From Pelagibacteraceae bacterium (GTDB taxonomy: Bacteria; Pseudomonadota; Alphaproteobacteria; HIMB59), in NCBI GenBank assembly GCA_019651435.1, contig BOYI01000001.1, forward strand, positions 124,001 to 188,000: 64,000 nt of DNA, given 5' to 3'. The notes beneath the pieces are model-generated. The model had not been told where the DNA came from, made no database searches, and worked only from the letters and a program-made list of their open reading frames with translations. Below, one piece after another: positions 1 to 10,590 of this stretch. The translations under genes and the position numbers were made by a program. Each line of letters begins with the position of its first letter. The stretch's first letter is position 1.

Positions 1-2
1 TC

Positions 3-323
3 CACGGAACACTCGTGAAGGGTTTAAATGGTGAGGATATTAATCGTATTTTGTTTTTTGAAGATGTGGAATTTACCCCCCAACAACTCGATCTAGAAAT
101 AAATGGTGAAATAGAGCAGGCAAGCTATTTCTCCCAGCAAGGTGTAAGACCTTCAGATGATCCTTGGTCGTTTGATGAGTGGCAGCAAAAAGATGAACGT
201 CTCTCTGTAGTTACAGCTGAGCTTTGGATGGAACTCTATGATAAGTACTCGGCGGAAGAGGCCGATCGTTACTGGAATGACGTTAAACAAGCAGCATTAA
301 AAAAATATCAATCTGAGGGATGA
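3..323 (+). CDS. Partial gamma-glutamylcyclotransferase/AIG2-like protein, open to the left edge
   Basis: Frame stays open to base 3 (HGTLVKGLNGEDINRILFFEDVEFTPQQLDLEINGE...). Pattern resembles the AIG2-like C-terminal half (E-x-x-E/Y then NGE) followed by DDPWSFDEWQ. Family assignment is tentative. Confidence 0.4.
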   Translation, partial: HGTLVKGLNGEDINRILFFEDVEFTPQQLDLEINGEIEQASYFSQQGVRPSDDPWSFDEWQQKDERLSVVTAELWMELYDKYSAEEADRYWNDVKQAALKKYQSEG

Positions 324-877
324 GATATTTTCTTTCAATATTAATTTTTATTTTTTCTTTAATTTTTTCTTCAGCGTATGCAAGTGAGTCTGCTTGGAGT
401 TTATTAGAAGAGGGTGGGAAGATCATCTTTATCCGCCATGCCTATGCGCCTGGTGGTGGTGATCCTGATAATTTTGTTATCGAAGATTGCTCTACACAAC
501 GAAATTTAAATCAACAAGGAATTGATCAGTCGATTTCCATGGGTCAAGAATTTTCAAAAAGGGATATACCTATTCAACAAGTATACTCCTCTCAGTGGTG
601 TCGGTGTAAAGACACTGCTTCCTATGCCTTTGGCGATTACCAAGAACTCAGTTCGCTTAATTCAACATTTGAAGGGGAGTATCGCCAAAACCATCAACGC
701 CAAATAAAAGAACTCAAAGAATTGATTGCTCGATGGGATGATACTGATGGCAATTTAATACTGGTAACCCATTACGTGATTGTTGGGGGCGCTCTCGGAT
801 ATTATCCAAGCTCTGGTGAATTAGTCATTACGGATAAAAGCTTAGAGGTATTGGATAGTATTAAAACTAAGTACTAG
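320..877 (+). CDS. Histidine phosphatase family protein, secreted
   Basis: N-terminal signal-like segment, FIRHAYAPGGGDP (RH motif), SSQWCRCKDTA, and a second catalytic His in LVTHYV. Confidence 0.8.
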   Translation: MRYFLSILIFIFSLIFSSAYASESAWSLLEEGGKIIFIRHAYAPGGGDPDNFVIEDCSTQRNLNQQGIDQSISMGQEFSKRDIPIQQVYSSQWCRCKDTASYAFGDYQELSSLNSTFEGEYRQNHQRQIKELKELIARWDDTDGNLILVTHYVIVGGALGYYPSSGELVITDKSLEVLDSIKTKY

Positions 878-2013
878 AAAAAGACTCGCTCAAAAAACCA
901 GTAAATTCCAATTAATCCAATGACTAAGGAAAAAGGGATTTGAATTGCTTTTCGATACCATAGTTGTTTTGAGGGATAAAACATCAAGAGATAGGCCAAA
1001 ACTACTAATCCAATCTGAGCAATTTCTACACCAATATTAAAGGAGAGTAGACTTAAGATTAATTGTCCGGTCGGAAGACCTATATCTTCCAAGACAAAAG
1101 CAAACCCTAAACCATGAATTAATCCAAAAAAGAAAATAACAGCATATCGAATGATATTTGAATTAGATCTGAACTTGTCCTGTCGTTGGAAAATATTTTC
1201 AAAAGCGACATAGCCAATGGATAAAGCAATTAAAGGCTCAATAATAGAGGCTGGGATAAAGACCAGCTTTAAGCTCGCCAAAATAAGAGTTAGAGAATGA
1301 GCTAGGGTAAACATTGTCACTTGCCATAAAAGGGGTTTTAATTTGACAGCGAAAAAGAATACCCCAAATATAAAGAGAATATGGTCAAGTCCTTTGGGCA
1401 CGATGTGTTCAATTCCTAAGATAATATATTCCACTATTGTTTGTGACACAGTCGCATTGCTTTGGGATGAAAGTTCAGCTGATATTTCACCTGGCTGAAG
1501 GTAAGTTGAAAAAATCATATTTTCCTTTTTGATATCTTCAAATTGCCGAATAACAACAGGACCAAGCTCAGTAACAAATTGAATAGTAAATTCGTTTTGA
1601 TTAAGTGGAACTACGGTTTTGAGGTTGGTATCTCGAGGGTATTCAGGATTGACATCTTGATCGATCATTAGACCAACTAAGTTTAAAGACGAAGATCCTG
1701 AAAATCCGTTAATAATTATTTGATCTTGAAATAAATTCCAATTTTGTTGAATGTCTTGCTTTAATTCCTCTTCGTTCTTTTCTCGATACTGATCATAAAG
1801 TTCTGCCTGAGGGGAGTCATTGGTATCTTGATATTTGGAGGCATCTACACCTGCCAAGACTTGTTCGGCATTAATCTTAAAATCAATTGATGCCTGACCA
1901 TCAGCAATGATAAGATCAATTATGGCTGGTTTGATTTCATGGGAGTTGATTGTTGATGAGAAAAAGAAAAGTATTGCAAACCACCATCCCCGCATAGGTA
2001 CTATTTTTATCAA
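874..2013 (-). CDS. HupE/UreJ family membrane protein with N-terminal extracytoplasmic domain
   Basis: Signal peptide, HEIKPAIIDL start, and C-terminal multi-TM segment with GIEHIVPKGLDHILFIFG and FTLAHSLTL, typical of HupE/UreJ_2. Confidence 0.8.
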   Translation of the reverse strand: MIKIVPMRGWWFAILFFFSSTINSHEIKPAIIDLIIADGQASIDFKINAEQVLAGVDASKYQDTNDSPQAELYDQYREKNEEELKQDIQQNWNLFQDQIIINGFSGSSSLNLVGLMIDQDVNPEYPRDTNLKTVVPLNQNEFTIQFVTELGPVVIRQFEDIKKENMIFSTYLQPGEISAELSSQSNATVSQTIVEYIILGIEHIVPKGLDHILFIFGVFFFAVKLKPLLWQVTMFTLAHSLTLILASLKLVFIPASIIEPLIALSIGYVAFENIFQRQDKFRSNSNIIRYAVIFFFGLIHGLGFAFVLEDIGLPTGQLILSLLSFNIGVEIAQIGLVVLAYLLMFYPSKQLWYRKAIQIPFSLVIGLIGIYWFFERVFF

Positions 2014-2830
2014 ATTTTATGGCTATTTTCTTTGTCTTTTTTTATCTATCTTTGCTTTAGGTCATTTAAAAGCTCATGAATTTTGGATAGAGCCAACACA
2101 ATACACCCCAAGTGATAATCAATTAGAGGGTCATCTTCGAGTGGGTCAGAATTTTGATGGTATGGCTTTGATGTATAATGAGAATGACTTTGAGACTTTC
2201 AAAATCCTTTCAGGAACTAAAAATAAAAAGTTCGATGTAAGCGGAATTATTGGTGATGTTCCAGCTTTAGATGTGCAATCCAAATTTTCTGATCTTATTA
2301 TCGTGTACCACGAGACGAAAGATAAATTTGTGGATTATAAAAAATTTCAAAAGTTTAAAGATTTTGTAAATGAGAAGGGATATCCTCAACTAATTGATGA
2401 GCATATTCAAGCAGGCCATCCTGAAGAGTATTTTATTGAAAGTTACCGGCGCTATGCCAAATCTTTAATAGCCATAGATGGTGTTAAAGGAAAAGACAAA
2501 AAAACAGGTTTATTATTTGAATTTGTTTTAAATGAAAACCCCTATGATCTTGAGTCAAATTTTATAAGTGCAAATTTGTTTTATAAAAAACGACCGATTG
2601 CTGATCAATTAGTGACAATCTTTTCTCGAAAGAACAGAGGAGATTTAAAGATAGAACATTTTGAGACTGATAAAAAAGGATATGTAGAATTTATTGTAGA
2701 GGAAGGAAGAGAGTATTTATTGGACTCAGTGATTATCTATGCAAAAAAAGGTGACCCTGAAAAAAAAGAACCTATTTGGCATAGTATTTGGGCCTCTACA
2801 ACCTTTCTTGTTCCAGAAAGAACCCTTTAA
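2012..2830 (+). CDS. DUF4198 domain-containing periplasmic protein
   Basis: Signal-like segment then AHEFWIEPTQYTPSDNQLEGHLRVGQ. The 5' part of the 307-aa ORF is antisense to hupE, so the true start is uncertain. Confidence 0.65.
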   Translation, partial: KFYGYFLCLFLSIFALGHLKAHEFWIEPTQYTPSDNQLEGHLRVGQNFDGMALMYNENDFETFKILSGTKNKKFDVSGIIGDVPALDVQSKFSDLIIVYHETKDKFVDYKKFQKFKDFVNEKGYPQLIDEHIQAGHPEEYFIESYRRYAKSLIAIDGVKGKDKKTGLLFEFVLNENPYDLESNFISANLFYKKRPIADQLVTIFSRKNRGDLKIEHFETDKKGYVEFIVEEGREYLLDSVIIYAKKGDPEKKEPIWHSIWASTTFLVPERTL

Positions 2831-2859
2831 TTTAAGAGGGTTAAGTTTAAAATAAAATA

Positions 2860-3195
2860 ATGGTTTTTATAGCAAAAGTATTACTGGCTGCATTAGTGAT
2901 TGCTTTTGCTAGTTGGTTATCTGGAAAAAAACCTGAACTCTCAGGTTTTATTATTGCCTTACCTATTGCGAGTATTATCGCAATTGCATTTTCATATTTA
3001 GAACATAAAAATACAGAAAATACCGTCATCTTCGCAAAAAGTATATTGATAGGAGTTCCGGTATCTTATTTGTTTTTCGTACCTTTCTTTTTTGCCAAAA
3101 ACTTAAGTATGAATTTTTGGATAATTTACGGATCAGGTATTATTCTTTTAATTATTGGTTATTTTGTTCATAAATACCTGACAAGCATTATCTAG
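2860..3195 (+). CDS. Small integral membrane protein (DUF3147-like)
   Basis: 111 aa with about four hydrophobic segments; LSGKKPELSGFIIALPIASI. Confidence 0.6.
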   Translation: MVFIAKVLLAALVIAFASWLSGKKPELSGFIIALPIASIIAIAFSYLEHKNTENTVIFAKSILIGVPVSYLFFVPFFFAKNLSMNFWIIYGSGIILLIIGYFVHKYLTSII

Positions 3196-3820
3196 ATGTT
3201 TGAATTATTTGCTGACGATACTCCAAACGCACGTAAAATTTCTATTATGCTTGAGGAAATTAAAGCTGATTACAAAGTTACATTGATTGATATTGGAAAA
3301 GGAGATCAATTTAAAGATGAATTCAAAAAAATTTCACCCTTTAATAAAATACCAGTTTTAAGAAATTCACAAACTGGACAAAGTTATTTTGAGTCTGGAG
3401 CAATTTTAATTTATTTAGCAAATTATTTTAATCAATTTATGGAAGGATAAGGATTTAACTAATCAGTGGCTAATGGCACAAATGGGATACATTGGTCCAA
3501 TGATAGGACAACATCATCAATTTCATCATTATCATCCAGGAAAAAGCAAATTTGGCGAGGACCGTTATTTTAAAATAACAAAAACTATTTATGAAAATTT
3601 AAATGATCATTTATCAAATCATGATTATCTTGCTGGAGATTACTCTATTGCAGACATAGCAACCTTCCCTTGGATTGCTCGTCATAACATTCATGATATA
3701 GGACTTCATCATTATCCTCATTTATGCACATGGTATGAATTAATCTCACAGCGTCCAGCTGTAGTAAAAGGTTATGATTTATTTCAAAAAGGAAATAAAA
3801 TTCCACCCATAAGATCATGA
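3196..3820 (+). CDS. Glutathione S-transferase family protein, interrupted by a frameshift near 3445
   Basis: N half ELFADDTPNARKISIMLEE..NKIPVL..ESGAILIYLA; C half MGYIGPMIGQ..GDYSIADIATFPW. A one-base shift at 'atggaaggataagg' joins the halves. Confidence 0.85.
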
Positions 3821-4152
3821 AGGTTTACTACAATGGCTCTTGTAATATCTGTAATGCAGAAATTAATCATTATAAAAAAACAAAAAGCGAAATTTCATAT
3901 GTAGATATTTCACAAATAAAAGATGAACACGTAGCAAATTTATCCAAAGATAAACTTTTTAGAAGAATGCATGTATATCATCAAGGAACTCTTTATTCGG
4001 GATCTGAGTCTTTTTTAATTATGTGGTCTCAAATGAAAAAATGGAGACTTTTATCTAGGATTTTAAGCTTGCCTTTAATTAGACAGGTTTGGTTTCTAAT
4101 ATATGAATTAGTTGCGATTTTGTTGTATTGGAAGAATAAGTCGAAGGTTTGA
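3817..4152 (+). CDS. Thiol-disulfide oxidoreductase, DCC family (DUF393)
   Basis: YYNGSCNICNAEINHYKK is a C-x-x-C variant of the DCC motif; length and C-terminal pattern agree. Confidence 0.75.
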   Translation: MKVYYNGSCNICNAEINHYKKTKSEISYVDISQIKDEHVANLSKDKLFRRMHVYHQGTLYSGSESFLIMWSQMKKWRLLSRILSLPLIRQVWFLIYELVAILLYWKNKSKV

Positions 4153-4159
4153 TTTGGAG

Positions 4160-4195
4160 AACCATTCTTGCAGTAAAACCACAAGAATGGTTTTT
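4160..4195 (+). terminator. Rho-independent terminator hairpin 1
   Basis: AACCATTCTTG (4160-4170) / CAAGAATGGTT (4182-4192) inverted repeat followed by a T run. Confidence 0.65.
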
Positions 4196-4196
4196 G

Positions 4197-4223
4197 GAGG
4201 ATTAAGGTTAATCCTCTATTTTT
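4197..4223 (+). terminator. Rho-independent terminator hairpin 2, tandem
   Basis: GAGGATTAA-GG-TTAATCCTC (4197-4216) followed by TATTTTT. Confidence 0.65.
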
Positions 4224-4339
4224 ACCCCCCTAATTTCACATTGGATTAAAAAAATAGTGTTCAAAAAAGTATTGAAAAACAAAGGTTTTAAAAAAAATGT
4301 GAATATTTTTTCTGTTAATTACTTTATTTTGCTCATTTT

Positions 4340-5050
4340 ATGAATAGCCCTTGTTATAACTGGGACCGGTCTTCTTGGCTCTCTTCAAAAGAATACTTCG
4401 AAAAACTGTCGAGTCAATTAATTGAGTTTTTAGATATCACGGAAGAAAAAAAAATTCTTGATGTCGGTTGTGGTAGGGGGCACCTACTTGAAACTCTTTC
4501 CCTCAAAGCGAACTTGATTAATCAACCAGTTGGTGTTGAGCCCGTAAAGCATGATGATTTTGTCCCTCAAAATATAAAAATATTTCATTCTTCCATTAAT
4601 TCATTTCTGAATGAAAATAATTTTCAATTTGATTTGGTAATTTTAAAACAAGTACTCCACTTACTGACTTTAGATGAAAGAAAAAAGTTTTATCATGATA
4701 TTAAAAATCACATCAATGAAGATGCCAATATAGTATTTATTCATATGAATGACCAAACAGAAATCCCATTATTTCCTTTAATGGAAAATAAACTTCAACA
4801 ATCATTAAAAAGTCATAAACTTCTCTTAGAAGAATTAACTCAAAAATTTAATTTACTGAAGATGTTCAATTTTAATTATCATGTAAAAATCTCATTAGAA
4901 GAATATTTAGAAATGATAAGTAATAGATATATGACTGTTCTTTTAGATTTAAGTAAAAAAGAAATAGAAGGAGGAATTGATTTCATCAAGAAGAATTATC
5001 CCAAACAATTAGTTTTTCAGGATACCTTAACGATTAAAGTATTTAATTAA
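4340..5050 (+). CDS. Class I SAM-dependent methyltransferase
   Basis: KILDVGCGRGHLLETL motif I; FDLVILKQVLHLL. Confidence 0.8.
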   Translation: MNSPCYNWDRSSWLSSKEYFEKLSSQLIEFLDITEEKKILDVGCGRGHLLETLSLKANLINQPVGVEPVKHDDFVPQNIKIFHSSINSFLNENNFQFDLVILKQVLHLLTLDERKKFYHDIKNHINEDANIVFIHMNDQTEIPLFPLMENKLQQSLKSHKLLLEELTQKFNLLKMFNFNYHVKISLEEYLEMISNRYMTVLLDLSKKEIEGGIDFIKKNYPKQLVFQDTLTIKVFN

Positions 5051-5908
5051 TTATTTTACTTTTTGTAGTAAATAATTTCCAGTAATGACAATAATACTCC
5101 CAAGGATAATATAAAGAGAAATAGGTTCTTTAATCAAAATTATTGTAAGACCTACCCCAAAGATAGGAAATAAACTATAAAAAGGTAGTACCGTTTGCAC
5201 ACTATAATGTTTATATAGCCAAAACATTAGAACTTGTGCTCCGCAAGACACAACCACACCAGTATATACTGCTGGTAAGTAATCTAACCATGAATGTTGT
5301 AAAATAAACTTGAATTCTTGATTTTCAAAAATGAAAGCTAGTAAGGTCATGATTGGTAATGTGGTGATGGCCATCCATCCGTTAACCTCTAATGCATTAA
5401 AATCCAATAGTTTTCTGGACATCATAGAGGCAAGCCCATAAGAAATTGCAGCCAAGCAACCTAACATCAAACTGTTGGGTGATTGAAAAACAATAGGATC
5501 AAAACATATAATAGATAGACCAAATAAAACGAGACCAATTAAAAGCCATCTTTTTAAAGATACGATTTCTCCTAAATAAATTGAGCCTGCAATGACACCA
5601 AACGGAATTGAAAATTGCATCACTAAAATCATCGAAGAAGTTGAGGTAGTTTGCGCTAAAGAGAGATACATAAAGGGATATAGACCAAGACCCATCAAAA
5701 AGCCGTAAATGATAATAAATTTAAAGTTATCATTTTTCATACTGCTGAGTCTTAAAAAAGGAAAAAGAAATATTGCCATCATCAAAATTCGAATAAGAGA
5801 GAAAATTAAAGGGGAGAGCTCTTGGTTAAGTCCTATTTTTCCAACGGGATAGGAGCTCCCAAATAAAAACATCACAAAAAGCGTAATAAGAAGGTGATTA
5901 AATTTCAC
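5051..5908 (-). CDS. DMT superfamily (EamA) transporter
   Basis: About ten TM segments with two EamA repeats; FLFGSSYPVGK. Confidence 0.85.
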   Translation of the reverse strand: MKFNHLLITLFVMFLFGSSYPVGKIGLNQELSPLIFSLIRILMMAIFLFPFLRLSSMKNDNFKFIIIYGFLMGLGLYPFMYLSLAQTTSTSSMILVMQFSIPFGVIAGSIYLGEIVSLKRWLLIGLVLFGLSIICFDPIVFQSPNSLMLGCLAAISYGLASMMSRKLLDFNALEVNGWMAITTLPIMTLLAFIFENQEFKFILQHSWLDYLPAVYTGVVVSCGAQVLMFWLYKHYSVQTVLPFYSLFPIFGVGLTIILIKEPISLYIILGSIIVITGNYLLQKVK

Positions 5909-7149
5909 TTGGACTGATTAAGTTTTAAAAACTCTCCAATAAAATATAAAGAACCACCAAAAAAGATAGATGTTTTAATATTAGAATATTGATTAATTTT
6001 TTTTAAAGAACTTTCTAAAGATGGACAGAAAATCAATTTAAGATTAATTGGGAGATCTTCTTTAGTAATTGAATTTTCCTCATTCATTTGAACCACAATT
6101 ATTTTTTGAAAATGTTGAGAGAGTTTAGCTAACATTTGAGAATATTTTTTATTATTAAGAAAAGAACAAATTAAAATTTTTCTGTTTAGGGGAAGGTTTT
6201 TTATCAAGGTATTCATACCATCAATATTATGAAAACCATCTAAAGTAATATCTTTAAAACTTTTTAACTTTTGAAAAAATAATCCACTTATTATTGGCTG
6301 CATTCTACCTGGCCATTGGCAAAGAGTTAGAGCTTTTTGAGTTTTATTAACATTAAATTTGTTTTTTAAAATATTTTTAGCTAAATGTATTGCAAGACCA
6401 GCGTTAATTTTTTGATGTTTTCCTTGCAGGCTTAATTGAGATAAATCTATTTTGATACTATTAGATTGATAGTTATTTGATCTAATACTCCAATCATCTC
6501 CAAAGAATTCAGCTTTTAATTTTCTTCTATTTAATTCTGAATGAATAAACTTCATTACACTTGGCTTTTGTCTATTAATAAAATTTACACTTCTCTTATT
6601 AAGTATTCCTAATTTTTCAAACGCAATTTTGTTAAGTGAGTTTCCTAAAAAATCTTGGTGATCTAATGAGATGGGGGTAATAGCTGCTAATTTCGGAAGT
6701 TTTAAGATATTAGTAGCATCAAATCTACCCCCTAAGCCAACTTCTAAAATTAAAAAATCAGCCTCGTGATCTTGGAAGGCTTTAAATGCTGCTGCTGTAG
6801 TAATTTCGAAAAAAGTAATTAGATTTCTATTATTTTTTTTCTCACAGTATCGAAGATACTCCAACAATTTTTTATTAGAAATGTTTTTAGAATTTAATTG
6901 AATGCGCTCATTAAAATCAACAAGGTGAGGGGTTGTATACAAATGAGTGGAGTAACCATGTTGGTTTATAATTGATTTTAATATTGAAGCAGTGGATCCT
7001 TTGCCATTTGTTCCGGCTATGTGAATAACTTTTGGTAATTTTTTCTCATTAAAGCGAATTTTTTTTAATAATTGATTAATTCGACCAAGAGATAAGTCTG
7101 AAAATTTAGGATGGAGCTGTAAGAGCCTTTGAAAAATAGGATCTTTCAA
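5905..7149 (-). CDS. folC: Bifunctional folylpolyglutamate synthase/dihydrofolate synthase
   Basis: HIAGTNGKGSTASIL P-loop, LEVGLGGRFDATN, ISLDHQDFLG. Confidence 0.93.
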   Translation of the reverse strand: MKDPIFQRLLQLHPKFSDLSLGRINQLLKKIRFNEKKLPKVIHIAGTNGKGSTASILKSIINQHGYSTHLYTTPHLVDFNERIQLNSKNISNKKLLEYLRYCEKKNNRNLITFFEITTAAAFKAFQDHEADFLILEVGLGGRFDATNILKLPKLAAITPISLDHQDFLGNSLNKIAFEKLGILNKRSVNFINRQKPSVMKFIHSELNRRKLKAEFFGDDWSIRSNNYQSNSIKIDLSQLSLQGKHQKINAGLAIHLAKNILKNKFNVNKTQKALTLCQWPGRMQPIISGLFFQKLKSFKDITLDGFHNIDGMNTLIKNLPLNRKILICSFLNNKKYSQMLAKLSQHFQKIIVVQMNEENSITKEDLPINLKLIFCPSLESSLKKINQYSNIKTSIFFGGSLYFIGEFLKLNQSK

Positions 7150-7154
7150 TGATA

Positions 7155-8000
7155 TTACTTTTTAAGAAAAGATAAAACTTTGGAAAGAGTCTCTCTTAAC
7201 TCTTTTCGATGAACAACGATATCGATCATACCGTGCTCAAGAAGGTATTCTGCTGTTTGAAAGTCTTCAGGTAATTGTTCGTTAATTGTTTTTTCAATTA
7301 CTCTTTTACCAGCAAAACCAATCATACTTCCTTTTTCAGCAATTATAATATCACCTAACATAGCAAATGAAGCACTGACACCACCAGTTGTGGGATGAGT
7401 TAGGATACTAATGAAAGGAATTTTATTTTGATCTAAGAGATTACAAGCGGCTACTGTTTTTGGAAGCTGCATTAAGCTTACTAAGCCTTCTTGCATTCTT
7501 GCTCCTCCCGAGGAGGCAATAGAGATAAAAGGACAATTTAATTCAACTGCTTTTTGGCATCCAATTTTAAAAGCTTCACCGACATATTGGCCCATACTTC
7601 CACCCATAAACTTAAAATCTAATAAGAATATACAAATAGTCGTTCCACCTATTTGTCCTGTCGCAACATGAGCAGCATCTTTTTGTTTAGTTTTTTGTTG
7701 AGCGTCTTTTAGTCGATCAGTATATTTTTTTAAATCCTTGAATTTTAAGGGGTCATTATTTTCAATAGGTATTTCAATTAACTCAAATTTTTCATCATCA
7801 AAGAGCTGCTTAAAACGACTTTCAAAATCAATATACATATGTTGATCGCAATAGGAGCAAACATGTAAATTTTCTTTAAGATCACTGACATACAACATCC
7901 TTTCTCCACAACCACACTTTGTCCAAAGGTCTGAAGGAGGGTCTTTTCGATTAACTAAAGAATTTAATTTTGGTTTAACGAAATCAGTAAGCCAGTTCAT
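7155..8000 (-). CDS. accD: Acetyl-CoA carboxylase carboxyltransferase subunit beta
   Basis: CGCGERMLYVSDLKENLHVCSYC zinc ribbon; SIASSGGARMQEG; HPTTGGVSASFA. Confidence 0.95.
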   Translation of the reverse strand: MNWLTDFVKPKLNSLVNRKDPPSDLWTKCGCGERMLYVSDLKENLHVCSYCDQHMYIDFESRFKQLFDDEKFELIEIPIENNDPLKFKDLKKYTDRLKDAQQKTKQKDAAHVATGQIGGTTICIFLLDFKFMGGSMGQYVGEAFKIGCQKAVELNCPFISIASSGGARMQEGLVSLMQLPKTVAACNLLDQNKIPFISILTHPTTGGVSASFAMLGDIIIAEKGSMIGFAGKRVIEKTINEQLPEDFQTAEYLLEHGMIDIVVHRKELRETLSKVLSFLKK

Positions 8001-8002
8001 GA

Positions 8003-8779
8003 CTAAATTTTAACCTCTTTTATAAACTTACGAAGAGAAATTATATATTTTGTAAAATTCATTTTAAGATCAAAATACTTTTGAATTAGTGCAGAGCCAA
8101 TAATCACTCCATCAGCCTTTGTATTTTTAGAAATAGCCATTACATCTTTTTTTGATTTAATACCAAATCCCACTAAAACGGGTATTTTGGTTTGTTTTTT
8201 TAATGCCAAAACGTTTTTATTGATTTCTTTGTAATCAAGTTTGTTTGATCCAGTGATACCAGTAGCAGAAATATAATAAACAAAACCTTTTGCTTCTTTA
8301 AGTAATCTCTTGGATCTCTTTTGATCGGTCATTGGAGAGATAAGCTTAATTAAGTGAATATTATTTTTATCTAGAAGATTTTTAATTGATTTTTCCTCTT
8401 CAAATGGAAGATCAACTAAAATAATTCCATCAACAACATTTTTGATTTCCTTAATAAAATTTTGAACACCAAATTTCTGAACAGTGTTCAGATAACACAT
8501 AATAACAAAAGCAGTTTTTTGACTATTCTTTTTAAGTTGAGCGATAAGATTTAAAGATTGTTTTGTTGTGATTTTTGATTTTAAAGCAATTTTGCTAGAC
8601 TCTTGAATGATTGGCCCATCAGCCATAGGGTCTGAAAAAGGTAACCCAAATTCAATGATATCAGGTTGATGAGAGAGAATTTCATCAAAAACTTTTTTAC
8701 TTTGTGAAAGAGTAGGGAAACCACAAGTCATAAACAGTGATAAAATTTTTTTAGAAGGAAGTTGATCGAGTTTATTCAT
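8003..8779 (-). CDS. trpA: Tryptophan synthase alpha subunit
   Basis: FITCGFPT-like start (FMTCGFPT), IELGLPFSDP-like [19 protein letters not shown]. Start set to MNKLDQL, which overlaps the trpB stop. Confidence 0.93.
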   Translation of the reverse strand: MNKLDQLPSKKILSLFMTCGFPTLSQSKKVFDEILSHQPDIIEFGLPFSDPMADGPIIQESSKIALKSKITTKQSLNLIAQLKKNSQKTAFVIMCYLNTVQKFGVQNFIKEIKNVVDGIILVDLPFEEEKSIKNLLDKNNIHLIKLISPMTDQKRSKRLLKEAKGFVYYISATGITGSNKLDYKEINKNVLALKKQTKIPVLVGFGIKSKKDVMAISKNTKADGVIIGSALIQKYFDLKMNFTKYIISLRKFIKEVKI

Positions 8780-9977
8780 CAGCATCAAATCCAATAGCTT
8801 TAGCAGCTGTGAACAAGTCTTTATCACCGCGTCCACATAAATTTAAAATAATTGTTTTTCCTTTTGCTTTATTTTTGAAGGCTTTAATTAAATAAGCAAG
8901 AGCATGTGAAGGCTCTAGAGCAGGAATAATCCCTTCTAATTTAGAACATAATTGAAATGCATTGAGTGCTTCTTTATCCGTAACACCATAGTATTTTGCT
9001 CTTTTTATATCTTTCAAATATGAATGTTCTGGTCCAACACCTGGGTAATCAAGACCAGCTGATATAGAATGTGCTTCTTTAATCTGACCATCATTGTCTT
9101 GAAGAACGTAACTGTAACTTCCATGTAAGATCCCTGGTGTTCCAGAGGTCATGGTTGCTGCTGTCTGGTTGGTTTTAGGCCCTTTACCTGCTGCTTCAAC
9201 ACCAATAATTTGAACCTTCTTCTCATTTAAAAAGGGATAAAATAAACCCATAGCATTAGAGCCACCACCGACACATGCTATAAGATAATCTGGTAGTTTT
9301 TTTTCAATTTTTAAAATTTGTTCTCTTGCTTCTTTGCCAATAACAGATTGAAAGTCCCTAACCATCTTTGGATAAGGGTGAGGACCTGCAGTAGAACCAA
9401 TTATATAAAAAGTATCTCGAACGTTTTTAATCCAGTCTCTCAAAGCTTCATTCATTGCATCTTTTAAAGACTTACTTCCAGACTCTACTGGTATGATATT
9501 GGCTCCAAGAAGTTTCATTCTAAAAACATTAGGTTTTTGTCGCTCAATATCTTTTGATCCCATATAAATATGACAAGGCAAACCAAATAATGCGCAAACT
9601 GTTGCTGTAGCAACTCCATGCTGGCCGGCTCCAGTCTCAGCTATAATTCTGGTTTTGCCCATTTTTTTTGCTAATAAAATTTGACCTAAGCAATTATTAA
9701 TTTTGTGGGCACCTGTGTGATTAAGTTCATCTCTTTTGAAGTAAACTTTTGGACCATTTAAGTAAGCAGATAAATTTTTAGCATGATGTAGTGCAGACGG
9801 TCTTCCAACATAATTCTTAAATAAATCTTTGAGTTCTTTTTGAAATTTTTTATCTTTTTGAATTTTTTGATAAGATTGATCTAAGTCAATCAAAAGAGGC
9901 ATTAAAGTTTCAGAAACATACATTCCTCCATAATCGCCAAAACGACCAAGAGTATTAGGTTGATTATAGTTTTTCAT
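8772..9977 (-). CDS. trpB: Tryptophan synthase beta subunit
   Basis: [34 protein letters not shown] (PLP Lys), [18 protein letters not shown]. Confidence 0.96.
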   Translation of the reverse strand: MKNYNQPNTLGRFGDYGGMYVSETLMPLLIDLDQSYQKIQKDKKFQKELKDLFKNYVGRPSALHHAKNLSAYLNGPKVYFKRDELNHTGAHKINNCLGQILLAKKMGKTRIIAETGAGQHGVATATVCALFGLPCHIYMGSKDIERQKPNVFRMKLLGANIIPVESGSKSLKDAMNEALRDWIKNVRDTFYIIGSTAGPHPYPKMVRDFQSVIGKEAREQILKIEKKLPDYLIACVGGGSNAMGLFYPFLNEKKVQIIGVEAAGKGPKTNQTAATMTSGTPGILHGSYSYVLQDNDGQIKEAHSISAGLDYPGVGPEHSYLKDIKRAKYYGVTDKEALNAFQLCSKLEGIIPALEPSHALAYLIKAFKNKAKGKTIILNLCGRGDKDLFTAAKAIGFDADE

Positions 9978-9978
9978 A

Positions 9979-10590
9979 TTATTTGAGAGATGAAACGAGA
10001 CGATCAATTAATGAAAGGTTCTTTTCACCTTTTTTTTCCTCTACGCCAGAATTTATATCAACAAAATTAGCACCTGTTAAGTCAATTGCTTCTGAGACAT
10101 TTGACTCATTCAACCCTCCCGACAGGATAAAAGGTAATTTTTTGGGGTTAGAAAATTTTGACCAATTCCAAGTTTTATTATTACCTCCAGGTTGATCATT
10201 TTTCTCAGGCTTCCCCTCAATTAAGAAATAATCAACATTAGAAAAATCATTTTCAATTAATTCCTCAGGGGATAGGGATTTGAAAATTTTTTTTTGGAAA
10301 GTTGATTTTACATCATTTATAAATTTTTGATTTTCGCTGCCATGAAGTTGAATAGTATGAAAATCAAACAAATTTAATTTTTCTTCGATTTCTTGAAGTG
10401 TTGGATTTACAAATACCCCAACAAACTTACTACTATACTGACTATAATATTGTTGAATTAATTTAAGAGTATCGATATTGACATTTCGTGGACTTTTTTC
10501 ATAAAAAATTAAGCCTTGGTATTCAATAGGAAGATTTAAGCAGTGTTCAATAACTCTTGGATTATTTTGTCCACAAATTTTTATTTTCAT
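9979..10590 (-). CDS. trpF: Phosphoribosylanthranilate isomerase
   Basis: MKIKICG start, [31 protein letters not shown]. Confidence 0.93.
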   Translation of the reverse strand: MKIKICGQNNPRVIEHCLNLPIEYQGLIFYEKSPRNVNIDTLKLIQQYYSQYSSKFVGVFVNPTLQEIEEKLNLFDFHTIQLHGSENQKFINDVKSTFQKKIFKSLSPEELIENDFSNVDYFLIEGKPEKNDQPGGNNKTWNWSKFSNPKKLPFILSGGLNESNVSEAIDLTGANFVDINSGVEEKKGEKNLSLIDRLVSSLK

